Positions 49,448 to 57,848 of a stretch of DNA of 64,000 bases are shown piece by piece. The notes below the pieces were generated by a model. That model had not been told where the DNA came from and did not search any database. It saw only the letters and a list, made by a program, of their open reading frames with translations. The position numbers and the translations under genes were made by a program. How positions within the stretch are numbered: position 1 is the stretch's first letter; every line of letters begins with the position of its first letter. Source of the stretch: Hyphomicrobiales bacterium 4NK60-0047b (lineage in GTDB: Bacteria > Pseudomonadota > Alphaproteobacteria > Rhizobiales > HXMU1428-3); assembly GCA_040367435.1 (NCBI GenBank), contig BAABWY010000003.1:1-64000 (forward strand), read 5' to 3'.

Positions 49448-50050
49448 GTGCATGATCTTTCATTTGCTTATAGCAAAGAAGCTCTCGGGTTGCTTGCTAT
49501 TGCTCTCACAATTTATGCTTTTTTCCCTTACATTCGCTCTATTCACAAAGGCGAGACAAAGCCGCATATGTTTTCCTGGATCCTTTGGGGAGCGACGACG
49601 TTTATTGTTTTTCTCGCACAATATTCGGATGAAGGGGGAGCTGGTGCTTGGCCTATTGGTGTTTCTGGTATCATTACATTATATGTCGCCGGATTGGCTT
49701 ATGTAAAAAAGTCAGATATCTCGATTACAAAAACTGACTGGATGTTTTTTTCAATCGGGGTATGGTCTCTTCCACTGTGGTATTTTACATCGGACCCGTT
49801 ATGGGCTGTTGTGGTTTTGACCTTTATTGACCTGGTTGGTTTCATACCCACATTCAAGAAATCTTATTCACGTCCCTTTGATGAGCAACTTGGCTTTTTT
49901 GTTATAATGACGGTTCGAAATTTTATTTCGATCGCCGCACTTCAGAATTACTCCATGACAACTGTACTCTTTCCTGCAGCGGTTGGTGTTGCGGCGCTGG
50001 TGTTTGTTCTTATGGTGATTATTCAACGACGGCGGCTCCGATCTGATTAG
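49448..50050 (+). CDS. PQ-loop/SemiSWEET-like membrane protein
   Basis: A 200-residue protein with about seven predicted membrane helices. The start is a GTG two bases after the LysR stop, indicating translational coupling. The motif ALTIYAFFPYIRSIHKGETKPHMFSWILWG resembles the first helices of SemiSWEET/PQ-loop transporters (P-Y in helix one, then a charged turn and S/W-rich helix). A second similar arrangement (FIDLVGFIPTFKKSYSRPFDEQLGFF) occurs at about 125-155. The family is sometimes linked to small-molecule efflux. The identification is by pattern only. Confidence 0.65.
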   Translation: MHDLSFAYSKEALGLLAIALTIYAFFPYIRSIHKGETKPHMFSWILWGATTFIVFLAQYSDEGGAGAWPIGVSGIITLYVAGLAYVKKSDISITKTDWMFFSIGVWSLPLWYFTSDPLWAVVVLTFIDLVGFIPTFKKSYSRPFDEQLGFFVIMTVRNFISIAALQNYSMTTVLFPAAVGVAALVFVLMVIIQRRRLRSD

Positions 50051-50171
50051 GTGAGAAATGACGGTTATAAGTTTTGTTTTTTTACCTTGTTAGATGGCAT
50101 TTGCTTATTCTACACTCCTCCCGTTATAGTTCGACTTTGGTCTTGTTTTTTTAACGCCTACTGGAGATGAT

Positions 50172-50609
50172 ATGGCTGAGATTTTGATGAATCGTCAGGA
50201 ATTATATTCTTATTTACTTGATGTGTTTCCTGAACTTTTTCCGGAAGATCACAGTCCTTATGATGTTGTCTCTATTAACCAGAATGAAGCCGTTCTTGCC
50301 TTTCAAGCTAATGAAACACACCTTCGCCCTGGTGGCACTGTTTCTGGTCCAGCGCTTATGACACTGGCCGATTTGGCGATGTATGTTGTGACTTTAGCTC
50401 ATATTGGCCCTGTAGCATTAGCTGTGACAACAAATTTAAATATTAACTTTATGAGAAAGCCCTCTGCTGGTCGGTTACTTGGGACGGCACGTTTGTTAAA
50501 GCTTGGTCGCTCGTTAGCTGTTGGGGATGTAACGATCGCCTCTGAACTAGAGCCAGACAGGATTGTGGCTCATGCCAGCCTGACCTATTCGATCCCGCCA
50601 CAAAAGTAA
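50172..50609 (+). CDS. PaaI-family hotdog thioesterase
   Basis: A 145-residue hotdog-fold enzyme that hydrolyses acyl-CoA thioesters. The signature HLRPGGTVSGPALMTLADLAMYVVTLAHIG (about residues 46-78) contains the central helix, with conserved G-x-G-x-A-x-x-D-like spacing. LNINFMRKPSAGRLLGTARLLKLGRSLAVGDV forms the central strands. GGAG lies before the ATG. It is monocistronic and the substrate is unknown. Confidence 0.9.
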   Translation: MAEILMNRQELYSYLLDVFPELFPEDHSPYDVVSINQNEAVLAFQANETHLRPGGTVSGPALMTLADLAMYVVTLAHIGPVALAVTTNLNINFMRKPSAGRLLGTARLLKLGRSLAVGDVTIASELEPDRIVAHASLTYSIPPQK

Positions 50610-50750
50610 TATGCTAGATGAAAAACAGAGGGTTAAGTGCATGGTTGAGTTTATGAGCAAAAATTAAGCATAAAGCGGTTTCCCCTCTCTGCTTCTATTA
50701 AGAAATTATGTTATATTTCATTTCATATATGTGATTTGGAGATTTATCAG

Positions 50751-51692
50751 GTGCGCTTCTTTAAGCTAAAAATTATAGGCTCTGTCTTAGTGTCTTTTGC
50801 CAGACTAGTTCTTGCTCGGCTGATTTGTGCTAGCTTTTTGATTTGCCTTTCTTCTCCTGCCTTTAGCGTTGGGGGAGATGAAAACAAGTTCACATTAAAT
50901 GCACACCCTTCATTTGAAACCGTCCCAGCTGATAAAAAAACACTTTATGAAACAGCTCAAGCCCATGGTTATTGCTCGGAAGTTTTAGCGATCGAACAGG
51001 AGGGGCTTATTCTTTCACGGCCTGAATTTTCTGACCGGTTTGCTGTTGGTGCAGACCGCAATAAAGTTGATCAAACAGCGCTTGAAATTTATGCACTTGG
51101 TTATCGACGTTGTCAGGCGCTTAAACATTTGAGCCGCGTACTTGCAGTTCCTAAATTAAAAGCAGGAATTGCTCCTTACGCTCCTCTTTCATCAGCCACT
51201 TCCAAGATAATTAAAAACGCAGATACCCGCTTTACTCATTTTGCCCCTAAGCCTCGGCTTGGCATTTTCTTTAAAGAAAATTCAGAGGCGCTTAATAAAC
51301 TTATTGAAGATCGCTCTCACCCGAAAGGTCTTGACCGACCGATTGATTGGGCAAGGTCTCAGATGCCTTTGGATGAAGAAATTTTACTTCATACAGCTTT
51401 TACTGATTTGGTGATTTTGGCCATTTGCCATTCTTTTCCGCAAGCCTACAAAGATCTTGGTAAATTTTATGATGTGCAGTTTTCTGTGATTGACCCCTTT
51501 ATCAATTATGGGTTGTTTCGCCAGGCGCTCTATTTAAAAATTGATGCCAAAGAGATGAAAGCCCGCCTTGCGGAAGTGAGTTTATCCTTACCATCCTCAG
51601 TGATACAAGAGCTTGATCAACAGAGTTCTCAAAACCAACTCTACAAGCACCCTCGCTTAACGCGACTTTTTAAACTCTGCAGATCTTATTAG
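50751..51692 (+). CDS. Unknown exported protein (313 aa)
   Basis: Starts at the GTG at 50751, with GGAG about ten bases upstream; a TTG at 50736 would overlap that site. A long signal segment (LARLICASFLICLSSPAFS) is followed by a helical, charged protein. Cysteines (HGYCSEV, YRRCQAL, AICHSF, LFKLCRSY) and the central stretch IIKNADTRFTHFAPKPRLGIF are notable. I recognise no family. An SHU tandem array begins 20 bp after the stop. Confidence 0.65.
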   Translation: MRFFKLKIIGSVLVSFARLVLARLICASFLICLSSPAFSVGGDENKFTLNAHPSFETVPADKKTLYETAQAHGYCSEVLAIEQEGLILSRPEFSDRFAVGADRNKVDQTALEIYALGYRRCQALKHLSRVLAVPKLKAGIAPYAPLSSATSKIIKNADTRFTHFAPKPRLGIFFKENSEALNKLIEDRSHPKGLDRPIDWARSQMPLDEEILLHTAFTDLVILAICHSFPQAYKDLGKFYDVQFSVIDPFINYGLFRQALYLKIDAKEMKARLAEVSLSLPSSVIQELDQQSSQNQLYKHPRLTRLFKLCRSY

Positions 51693-51710
51693 TTTTCTCT
51701 CTTACTTTTT

Positions 51711-51855
51711 GGGTTTCAGATGCCCACTATGCATCCGTACTTTTCTAGTGCTTCAGATGCCCACTATGCATCCGCACTTTTCTGGTGCTTCAGATGCCCA
51801 CTATGCACCCGCACTTTTCTGGTGCTTCAGATGCCCACTATACACCCGCACTTTT
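51711..51855 (+). repeat. SHU tandem array G, four units, 37 bp period
   Basis: Four head-to-tail units with TTCAG anchors at 51715, 51752, 51789 and 51826, exactly 37 bp apart. Units have inner stem GATGC/GCATC (units 3 and 4 drift to GCACC and ACACC) and outer stem GTGC/GCAC. The spacers are nearly identical, unlike CRISPR spacers. Confidence 0.9.
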
Positions 51856-51955
51856 TCTCTCACTGTTAGTCTGTCGCTAAAGCGACAGGCCCTCAGACAT
51901 ACCCCGGTTACTTGTTGGCAACTGAACAGCAAAAAAGCTGAGCGCCTTCTTCATA
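51854..51955 (+). repeat. Divergent LHU copy G
   Basis: TCTCTCACTGTTAGT is followed by stem 1 CTGTCGC/GCGACAG (51871-51888, seven pairs, loop TAAA), a sequence not shared with any other copy. A middle part with GTTAC..GTTGGCAAC and a 3' CAGC..GCTGAG stem follow, then the end block GCCTTCTTCATA. This is the most diverged copy that still keeps the layout. Confidence 0.75.
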
Positions 51956-52031
51956 TGGATAAATTTGAGATTTAGGCTTTGTGTCATAAACGGCCATTGT
52001 TGCCTGAGTGATTGCATGATAAAATCTACAC

Positions 52032-52431
52032 ATGATAACTTTAAATACACACCTAATGTTTCAAGAAGGCAAAGCTCAAGCAGCTCTCGACCTTTACACT
52101 TCTATCTTTTCGGCGTTCAAAGTAATTACAGCCTAGAAGTATGGGCCTAACGTTGACACACCGGCCTCATAAAGATTACAGAGGTCGACTTGGTGGCCAA
52201 CAGCTAATCGTTATCGACAGTCCGATCCGCCATGAGTTTGATTTCACTCCCTCGGCATCTTTATTTGTCAATTTTAACGAAGCCGTGGATTTGGATCGTG
52301 TGATCGAAGAGCTCGTAGTTGGAGGCGAAGTCAAGATGCCTTTAGGCAACTACGGCTTCAGCCCGCGCTTTGGATGGTTGACCGATCGTTTTGGCATGTC
52401 GTGGCAGCGTAATCTTCCGGCGGTTCAATGA
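52032..52431 (+). pseudogene. Broken PhnB-like VOC-family protein gene
   Basis: The ATG at 52032 begins MITLNTHLMFQEGKAQAALD, the usual start of PhnB/3-demethylubiquinone-9 methyltransferase-like VOC proteins. The frame meets TAG at codon 35, after which KYGPN continues the homology in the same frame. A second stop and a frame change near 52165-52190 lead into GGQQLIVIDSPIRHEFDFTP and the typical ending GFSPRFGWLTDRFGMSWQ, open to the stop at 52431. One nonsense change plus at least one indel makes it a pseudogene. The 3' part alone starts at an ATG at 52141 and lacks half of the fold. A TGTTCAG/CTGAACA hairpin follows the stop. Confidence 0.8.
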
Positions 52432-52477
52432 CTGTTCAGGGTCAAAGGCTGCTGAACATTTAGTTTATATGACGACT

Positions 52478-52676
52478 AGCAACCGGCCCGGCAACCGTGT
52501 TTCTACTTCGTGTTTCAGTTGCCCACTTCTTTAATGCGGCCTCAGCTTCCCACCAGAAACCGCCGCAAGTATCCTCTTCTTTGAACTTCAGATGCCCACC
52601 AGCATCCTTTTCTTTATACTTCAGATGCCCACCAGCATCCTTTTCTTTATACTTCAGATGCCCACCAGCATCCGTA
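52478..52676 (+). repeat. SHU cluster H, including three units with 33 bp period
   Basis: Decayed units lie at 52478-52530. A unit at 52535-52567 has a strong outer stem TGCGGC/GCCGCA and inner GCTTC/GAAAC. Three regular units (TTCAG anchors at 52587, 52620 and 52653) follow with 33 bp spacing, inner stem GATGC/GCATC and loop CCACCA. The last ends about 4 bp before the stop codon of the minus-strand PNPOx-like gene. Confidence 0.85.
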
Positions 52677-52679
52677 TTA

Positions 52680-53339
52680 TTAAGCAGTACCTTTGCCAAC
52701 CTCTTCCATCCATTCTTCTATGGTGATGATGCCACCTTCTTTTTCTGGTCGGCCTTGGTCTTTTGGAGGTAAAACATCTTGCACAAGGTCAATATGTTTC
52801 CAACTGGCAAGTGGCGTGCTTTCACCTTCTGTTGGGACATAACGGTTTTGTTCTTCTTGCTGCATTTTGTGAATGTATCTAGGGCAGTTCACCCATAATT
52901 TAGAAAGTTCCACCCGGACGATTAATTCGGCTTCTTTGAAATAATCCAGCAAAGGATCGTCTTTAACAATGGTTGCTGTTCCATGAACACGCAATCTTGC
53001 AGGCGTTTCAAAATTAATAAACAGCAACCCGACTTCAGGCTTTTTGGTGATATTGCCCATTGAGTAAAACATGCCGTTGCCGTCGTAAGAGGGGAAAGCC
53101 AACGTTGTTTCATTAATGAGTTGAACAAAGCCTTTCGCCCCACCTTTATAGGAAACGGTTGGATGTCCCTCATGATTGATGGTAGAGAGGAAGAACATGT
53201 TTTGGCTTTCAATGAAGGCTTTATCATTTTCATCAAATTCAGTTTTAACGATGGTCTCTTCTAACCTGTCAGCTAACTTTCTTGTTTCAAACTGATCTTG
53301 TAAGACCCTGTGTTCCTAGCCGTACATCTCGTTCATCAT
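52680..53339 (-). pseudogene. Pyridoxamine 5'-phosphate oxidase-family protein with early in-frame TAG
   Basis: The full-length frame starts at the ATG at 53339 (AGGAGAG upstream) and reads MMNEMYG, then TAG (53316-53318). The same frame continues EHRVLQDQFETRKLADRLEE and on to the stop at 52680, giving 219 codons. The continuous homology on both sides of the TAG indicates a recent nonsense mutation. The core (MFFLSTINHEGHPTVSYKGG, FPSYDGNGMFYSMGNI, LLFINFETPARLRVHGTA) is the FMN-binding split barrel of PNPOx-like flavoproteins. An internal ATG at 53198 would give a 172-residue product lacking the first 47 residues. It could still be expressed by reinitiation, but inactivation is simplest. 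Confidence 0.78.
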
Positions 53340-53578
53340 CACTCTCCTATTGAAACAAATCAAAGAGAAGACTATTCATCTCTTCTTTCTCTGTCATAGT
53401 TTGAATTTTAATTGGACCATTTCTTATCTGTTATTTTTTTATCATTGGCACCGACTTCACAAAAAGTTTAGGGTTTCTGACAAAGAAGGTGAGGATTTTT
53501 CTTGTAATTCTTGTTTGCAACCCACATCTAGATACCAACAGAAAAACATGTTTCTTGAATGAATGAAACGAGGATTTT

Positions 53579-54253
53579 ATGATTGATTTATATAGCTGGA
53601 GCACCCCCAATGGCTGGAAAGTTTCGGCAGCACTTGAAGAGCTTGAACTGCCTTACACAGTTCATGAAATTGATATTAATACAGGCATACAAAAAGAGCC
53701 TGATTTTTTGAAGCTTAATCCAAATGGCCGTATTCCTGCGATTGTTGACCGCGATGCCGATAATCTCACTATTTTTGAATCTGGTGCTATTTTGGTTTAT
53801 TTAGCTGAGAAAACTGGCCGCTTGATGCCAACTGACGTTAGGGGCAGATTTGAAGTGATGCAATGGCTTATGTTTCAAATGGGCGGTGTTGGTCCAATGC
53901 AGGGCCAAGCACATGTATTTTACAGATATTTCCCTGAGAAAATACCAGCTGCTATTGAGCGTTATCAAAAGGAGACGAAGCGACTTTACACTGTGTTAAA
54001 CGATCGTCTTGCGGACGTTGAGTATTTGGCTGGTGACTATTCCATTGCTGATATTGCGAATTGGGCTTGGGTTCGTAAATATGAATGGGCGGGTGTTCCG
54101 ATTGATGATTTACCTCATTTGACCAGGTGGCTAACTGCCCTTGAAGCACGGCCTCAGCTACAAAAGGGGTGCCGTGTACCTTTTGAAACCGCTTTTGACA
54201 AAAATGAAGATACGACTGAAGTCGTCAAGGGCATTCAGGGAATTGTGACGTAA
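53579..54253 (+). CDS. Glutathione S-transferase family protein
   Basis: A 224-residue protein. The N-terminal thioredoxin-like domain (1-85) reads [30 protein letters not shown], with the cis-proline and Ser-binding region [11 protein letters not shown] and [12 protein letters not shown]. The helical C-terminal domain follows (about 95-220; [20 protein letters not shown] is the conserved GST helix). It resembles the Ure2p/YfcG/YghU branch, which often has disulfide-bond reductase activity. An LHU/SHU repeat begins at the stop codon itself. Confidence 0.93.
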   Translation: MIDLYSWSTPNGWKVSAALEELELPYTVHEIDINTGIQKEPDFLKLNPNGRIPAIVDRDADNLTIFESGAILVYLAEKTGRLMPTDVRGRFEVMQWLMFQMGGVGPMQGQAHVFYRYFPEKIPAAIERYQKETKRLYTVLNDRLADVEYLAGDYSIADIANWAWVRKYEWAGVPIDDLPHLTRWLTALEARPQLQKGCRVPFETAFDKNEDTTEVVKGIQGIVT

Positions 54254-54494
54254 TCTCTCACGGCTATCCCAAGCGTTTTTTTTCTTGCACTTCAGATGCC
54301 CACTAGCATCCGTGCTAGCGCCTGGGTCTCGGATGGGGTGACATTTTAGTGGCGTTTTAGGTTGCCCACTAGCAACCGCATTTTTGGTCGCGCTTTAGTT
54401 TGCTCACTAGCAACAGCATTTTTGGTCGCGCTTTAGTTTGCCCACTAGCAACCGCATTTTTGGTCGCGCTTTAGTTTGCCCACTAGCAACCGCG
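54252..54494 (+). repeat. LHU fragment followed by SHU array I, 38 bp period
   Basis: TCTCTCACGGCTATCCCAAGCG overlaps the TAA of the GST gene, then breaks off. An SHU of GATGC/GCATC type (54289-54312) and a spacer follow. Four units have TTAG anchors at 54357, 54395, 54433 and 54471, exactly 38 bp apart. The last three have outer stem GCGC/GCGC and inner TTGC/GCAA. The last unit ends at the stop codon (54495) of the minus-strand ubiK gene. Confidence 0.9.
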
Positions 54495-54752
54495 CTAGTC
54501 TTTCGACTTCAACTGCTCTTCTAACGCTTTGATGCGGTCTTGGAGTTTGTCATTTTCGTCTCTTGCTTTTGCGGCCATTTCTTTTACGGCTTCAAATTCT
54601 TCTCGCTTTACAAGGTCCATGTCGTTTAGCATTTTTTCACCTTGAGAGCGGAATAACTGTTCAACTTCTTGACTCACGCCTTGAGCAGCACCGGCTGCGT
54701 TGGTCATTATTTTTGCTAGCTCATCGAAAAATTGATTTCTCATTTGTGACAT
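54495..54752 (-). CDS. ubiK: UbiK-type accessory factor (BMFP domain)
   Basis: An 85-residue, all-helical protein: an amphipathic N-terminal helix (MSQMRNQFFDELAKIMTNAAGAAQGV) and a C-terminal trimeric coiled coil (DLVKREEFEAVKEMAAKARDENDKLQDRIKALEEQL). This is the YqiC/BMFP domain, shown in enterobacteria to be an accessory factor for aerobic ubiquinone synthesis (UbiK) with membrane-fusogenic activity. Its length and the KREEFE motif fit the family. Single gene. Confidence 0.85.
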   Translation of the reverse strand: MSQMRNQFFDELAKIMTNAAGAAQGVSQEVEQLFRSQGEKMLNDMDLVKREEFEAVKEMAAKARDENDKLQDRIKALEEQLKSKD

Positions 54753-55040
54753 GATGTTTGTTCCAGACTAATTAAAGTGAGATCGCGCCCTTAAATTTGA
54801 TTGAGTTTAGTCGGACACGTTTATTGATTGCTTTTTCTCATTTATGACACTCTGGATACCATTGATCAAGAGACGCTATTGACCTAAACCATTTTAATTC
54901 TCTATTTGTTGTGTACGCATGAACAATGTAATTTGTCCATGCGTACCTTACCTGCCTGACTTTTTGACCGCTAAGCTATTGGAGTAACTTAATTTACAAA
55001 AAGATTGGGAACTGGCAGATTTTTGAAATTATTTTCATTC

Positions 55041-55763
55041 TTAAAAATTATGCGTTAGACCTAAACGAATTGTCCCAGCCCCTAACCTTCGTTTCCGGCT
55101 TTCTCCGTTGATGTTGATTGTATCTTCTCCAAAGTCGTAAGAGATCCCTTCTAAACGGGCTGTCCATTGATCTGTCATGGCCCATTCAGCGCCTAAACCT
55201 AGCGCCAGGCCTGCTCTTAAGTCATCATCATTTGAGGTTTTGCCGTTATATGACAAATCAATATCTGAAATAGCGATACCGGCTGTGCCATATAGAAATA
55301 ATTTCTCCCAGGCATAACCAGCTCTTAGGCGGGCCGAAGCGATCCAATTTGCATCAAGTGTGACCGTACCTAAATTGGAAGATGTTTCCGATGTTTTGCC
55401 AGATAAATTGCCAATCTCACCTTCAACTCCCAATACCCAATGACCGTTCCCCTCAAAAGAGATCACACCAAAATTATAGCCAAAAATAGCATTTGCACTG
55501 ACCGAATCCTGGTTGTTTTCAAGGTCTCCTCGCGCATCGTCGATTTCTGAGCCAATGGCACCTAGTCCTAGAGTGACACCTACATAAGGCCTATGCCACC
55601 GATCGAGATTAGATTGGTATTCCAATTTGTCCTCTTTTTTAAACAAATCTGCTGCGATGGCATTTGATGAACCCATAAAAAGTATGGGAGTTATGAGAAT
55701 TCCGCCCATAAGAATTGCCAACTGGCGAGCTGACTTTAAATAAGCGTTTTGTTTGTTAAACAT
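55041..55763 (-). CDS. Outer membrane beta-barrel protein (Omp25/RopB-like)
   Basis: A 240-residue protein with a signal peptide (AILMGGILITPILFMGSSNAIA) and an eight-stranded barrel pattern of alternating residues: GVTLGLGAIGSEIDDARGD, NAIFGYNFGVISFEG, WVLGVEGEIGNLSG, ASARLRAGYAWEKLFLYGTAGIA and a C-terminal LGLTHNF ending in the Phe needed for assembly by the BAM complex. It matches the porin-like OMP_b-brl family common in rhizobia and Brucella. GGAAAA precedes the ATG. Single gene. Confidence 0.88.
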   Translation of the reverse strand: MFNKQNAYLKSARQLAILMGGILITPILFMGSSNAIAADLFKKEDKLEYQSNLDRWHRPYVGVTLGLGAIGSEIDDARGDLENNQDSVSANAIFGYNFGVISFEGNGHWVLGVEGEIGNLSGKTSETSSNLGTVTLDANWIASARLRAGYAWEKLFLYGTAGIAISDIDLSYNGKTSNDDDLRAGLALGLGAEWAMTDQWTARLEGISYDFGEDTININGESRKRRLGAGTIRLGLTHNF

Positions 55764-55904
55764 TAGTTTTCCTTCGATTAAATATTTAAACGTCGAATGA
55801 TCAAAAAATACTGCATATTTATGATTAATTATCGTAAAACAATAATTATTGCAATTATTATTTTTATATATTAATGTTTTGTTCAGGAGCTACAGCAAAA
55901 GGAA

Positions 55905-56489
55905 ATGGATATGGCAGCGCCCATGACCACATTAAAAGTTGATCGTTTATGTCTCATCGCAGAGTGGATTACTGTCATAGTTATGATCAGTAGTTTTCTG
56001 CTATTTGATATTATGTTGTTTGGCCTTTTGACCAATCATGCCGATTTAATAGGACATTTAGATAATGCGCTTCTTGATGAAATTAATGGTGACAACATCA
56101 AATCAATTTCTTCCAACACCGCCAGAATTTTTGGCTTTATGTTATGGTCGATCATGTTGCTCATCATAGGATTTTTGATGTATCAAACTCGGGCATTGTT
56201 TTTAGCCTTTAGAAAAAACCATTACTTTTCTCAAGAAGTTGGACAGCGTCTCTCTCTTATTGGCTGGACACTTTTTTCTATTTTCCCGATGGATATTCTC
56301 ATCTCCATGGGCATTGAGGCTGTTCTTTCTTATTACAACACTGCAACTGCAGCTGGGCAGCTCAGTGTGAGTATTGGTTTTGAAATTTGGGATTTGATGA
56401 TTATTATTTTTGGTCTTCTTATAGTAATTTTTGGCCGTGTATATGTTGAAGCCACACATATTGCCGAGGAGAACAAATCATTTATATAA
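55905..56489 (+). CDS. DUF2975 membrane protein
   Basis: A 194-residue protein with four predicted membrane helices (IAEWITVIVMISSFLLFDIMLFG, FGFMLWSIMLLIIGFLMYQ, LIGWTLFSIFPMDILISMGI, and LMIIIFGLLIVIFGRVYVEA). The stretch RNHYFSQEVGQRLSLIGW-like (here KNHYFSQEVGQRLSLIGWTL) and the final AxxIxEENKSFI are DUF2975 features. The family is regularly encoded next to a small XRE regulator, as here. Confidence 0.85.
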   Translation: MDMAAPMTTLKVDRLCLIAEWITVIVMISSFLLFDIMLFGLLTNHADLIGHLDNALLDEINGDNIKSISSNTARIFGFMLWSIMLLIIGFLMYQTRALFLAFRKNHYFSQEVGQRLSLIGWTLFSIFPMDILISMGIEAVLSYYNTATAAGQLSVSIGFEIWDLMIIIFGLLIVIFGRVYVEATHIAEENKSFI

Positions 56490-56587
56490 TTTTTTTAATA
56501 ATTTAACGAACATTGTACGAGGGTGTTTTGAGTGATGAGTACACCAAGACACCCTCCCTCTTAAGGCCCAAAATTTTCAGGATTGAT

Positions 56588-56803
56588 ATGCCTATTATTG
56601 TGACCCTAGATATTATGCTTGCTAAGCGAAAGATGAAGTCGAAAGATCTTGCGCAGAAAGTTGGCATTACTGAGCAGAATTTATCCCTTCTTAAATCTGG
56701 TAAAGTAAAGGGTGTACGATTTGATACACTTGAGAAAATTTGCGAAGAACTTGAGTGCCAGCCCGGAGATTTGCTTATTTTTGAAGATGATAGTCAGACT
56801 TAA
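56588..56803 (+). CDS. XRE-family regulator (YozG-like), partner of DUF2975
   Basis: About 71 residues from the ATG at 56588, with AGGA nine bases upstream. The whole protein is a helix-turn-helix of the Cro/CI type: IVTLDIMLAKRKMKSKDLAQKVGITEQNLSLLKSGKVKGVRFDTLEKICEELECQPGDLLIFE. The same arrangement occurs in Bacillus YozG and many DUF2975 operons, where it probably represses its own operon. An upstream frame start at 56513 is unlikely. Confidence 0.88.
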   Translation: MPIIVTLDIMLAKRKMKSKDLAQKVGITEQNLSLLKSGKVKGVRFDTLEKICEELECQPGDLLIFEDDSQT

Positions 56804-56963
56804 CAAGTTGCTAAAAACTGTATTATAAATCATTGAAATCTATTCATTTTTAAAGTTTTATCTATATTACATTATCTTGACTTGACACTCCCCCTTCCTC
56901 CCCCCACTCTCTCGCCAAAATTTAGTCATCTTAGATTTATTTAGTTATAGAGGATTTCTTTCC

Positions 56964-57788
56964 ATGAACGGCGTACTCCCCTTTCCTGATATTGGTGAAA
57001 TTGCCCTAAGTATAGGCCCCATAGACATACGTTGGTATGGTATGGCATATGCTGTCGGCCTTCTGCTTGGTTGGGTTTATGTTCGGCGGCTTGTTGTGAA
57101 TAATCATTTATGGGGAGGATCTTCAGGGATTAACGCCAACCATATTGATGATTTTCTCTTGTGGGCCACGCTTGGTGTTGTTTTAGGGGGGCGGATTGGT
57201 TATGTCCTTTTTTATCAACCTAGTTTTTATTATGAAAACCCAGAGCAAATTTTTTACCTGACAAAGGGTGGTATGGCATTTCATGGGGCTATGTTAGCGG
57301 GAGCTCTTGTCGCTTATCTTTTTGCACGCAGCAGAAATATTGGCTTTTTGTCCCTTACAGACGCTGTAGCGGCCTCTATTCCGTTAGGTCTGATATTTGG
57401 TCGCATCGCTAATTTTATAAACGGTGAATTGTGGGGACGAGTAACTGATGTGCCCTGGGCCATGATTTTCCCTGGTTCTGATGGTCAACCTCGTCACCCA
57501 TCTCAACTTTATGAGGCAGCTTTAGAAGGCGTTGTTTTGTTTATCATTTTGAGGATTGCTACTCATTATTTCCATAAATTACAACAACCTGGTTTCATAA
57601 CAGGTTTGTTTTTAGTGGGCTATGGGGTAGCACGTAGCTTGGTTGAGCATTTCTTTAGACAACCCGATTTAGACCACCCTATCAGTATTTATACGCCACT
57701 TACTGCGGGGTTATTATATTCAATACCCATGGTAATCATTGGTATTTACTTGATTTATCGCTCAAAGACTAAAAAACTTGCAAATTAA
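56964..57788 (+). CDS. lgt: Prolipoprotein diacylglyceryl transferase
   Basis: A 274-residue inner membrane enzyme that transfers diacylglycerol from phosphatidylglycerol to the lipobox cysteine of prelipoproteins. Seven helices are predicted. Hallmarks are IRWYGMAYAVGLLLGW, GGRIGYVLFYQP, GGMAFHGAMLAGALVA with the conserved His, GRIANFINGELWGRVTD (the Lgt signature with catalytic Asn, Glu and Arg) and PRHPSQLYEAALEG. It begins the conserved lgt-midA-pgeF cluster, with 60 bp to the next gene. Confidence 0.97.
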   Translation: MNGVLPFPDIGEIALSIGPIDIRWYGMAYAVGLLLGWVYVRRLVVNNHLWGGSSGINANHIDDFLLWATLGVVLGGRIGYVLFYQPSFYYENPEQIFYLTKGGMAFHGAMLAGALVAYLFARSRNIGFLSLTDAVAASIPLGLIFGRIANFINGELWGRVTDVPWAMIFPGSDGQPRHPSQLYEAALEGVVLFIILRIATHYFHKLQQPGFITGLFLVGYGVARSLVEHFFRQPDLDHPISIYTPLTAGLLYSIPMVIIGIYLIYRSKTKKLAN

Positions 57789-57848
57789 TAGATGAATTCT
57801 ATGCATGCCTATAGTCAAAGCTAAATTGAACAGTTATAAGTTTGCGAA

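Noticed and set aside
51711-51855. CRISPR-like array (37 bp period)
   Set aside because: The whole period including the spacers is repeated almost unchanged, only four units exist, and no cas genes are present. These are SHU tandem repeats.
51709-51975. Open frame of 88 codons and similar frames at 4001-4318, 14206-14439 and 41497-41766
   Set aside because: These frames are made by the repeat units themselves (repeating peptide patterns such as DAHYAP) and have no ribosome sites.
52032-53339. TAG recoded as an amino acid, since two neighbouring genes have in-frame TAG
   Set aside because: Many intact genes here end in TAG, the VOC gene also has a frameshift and a second stop, and no suppressor tRNA was seen; gene decay is simpler.
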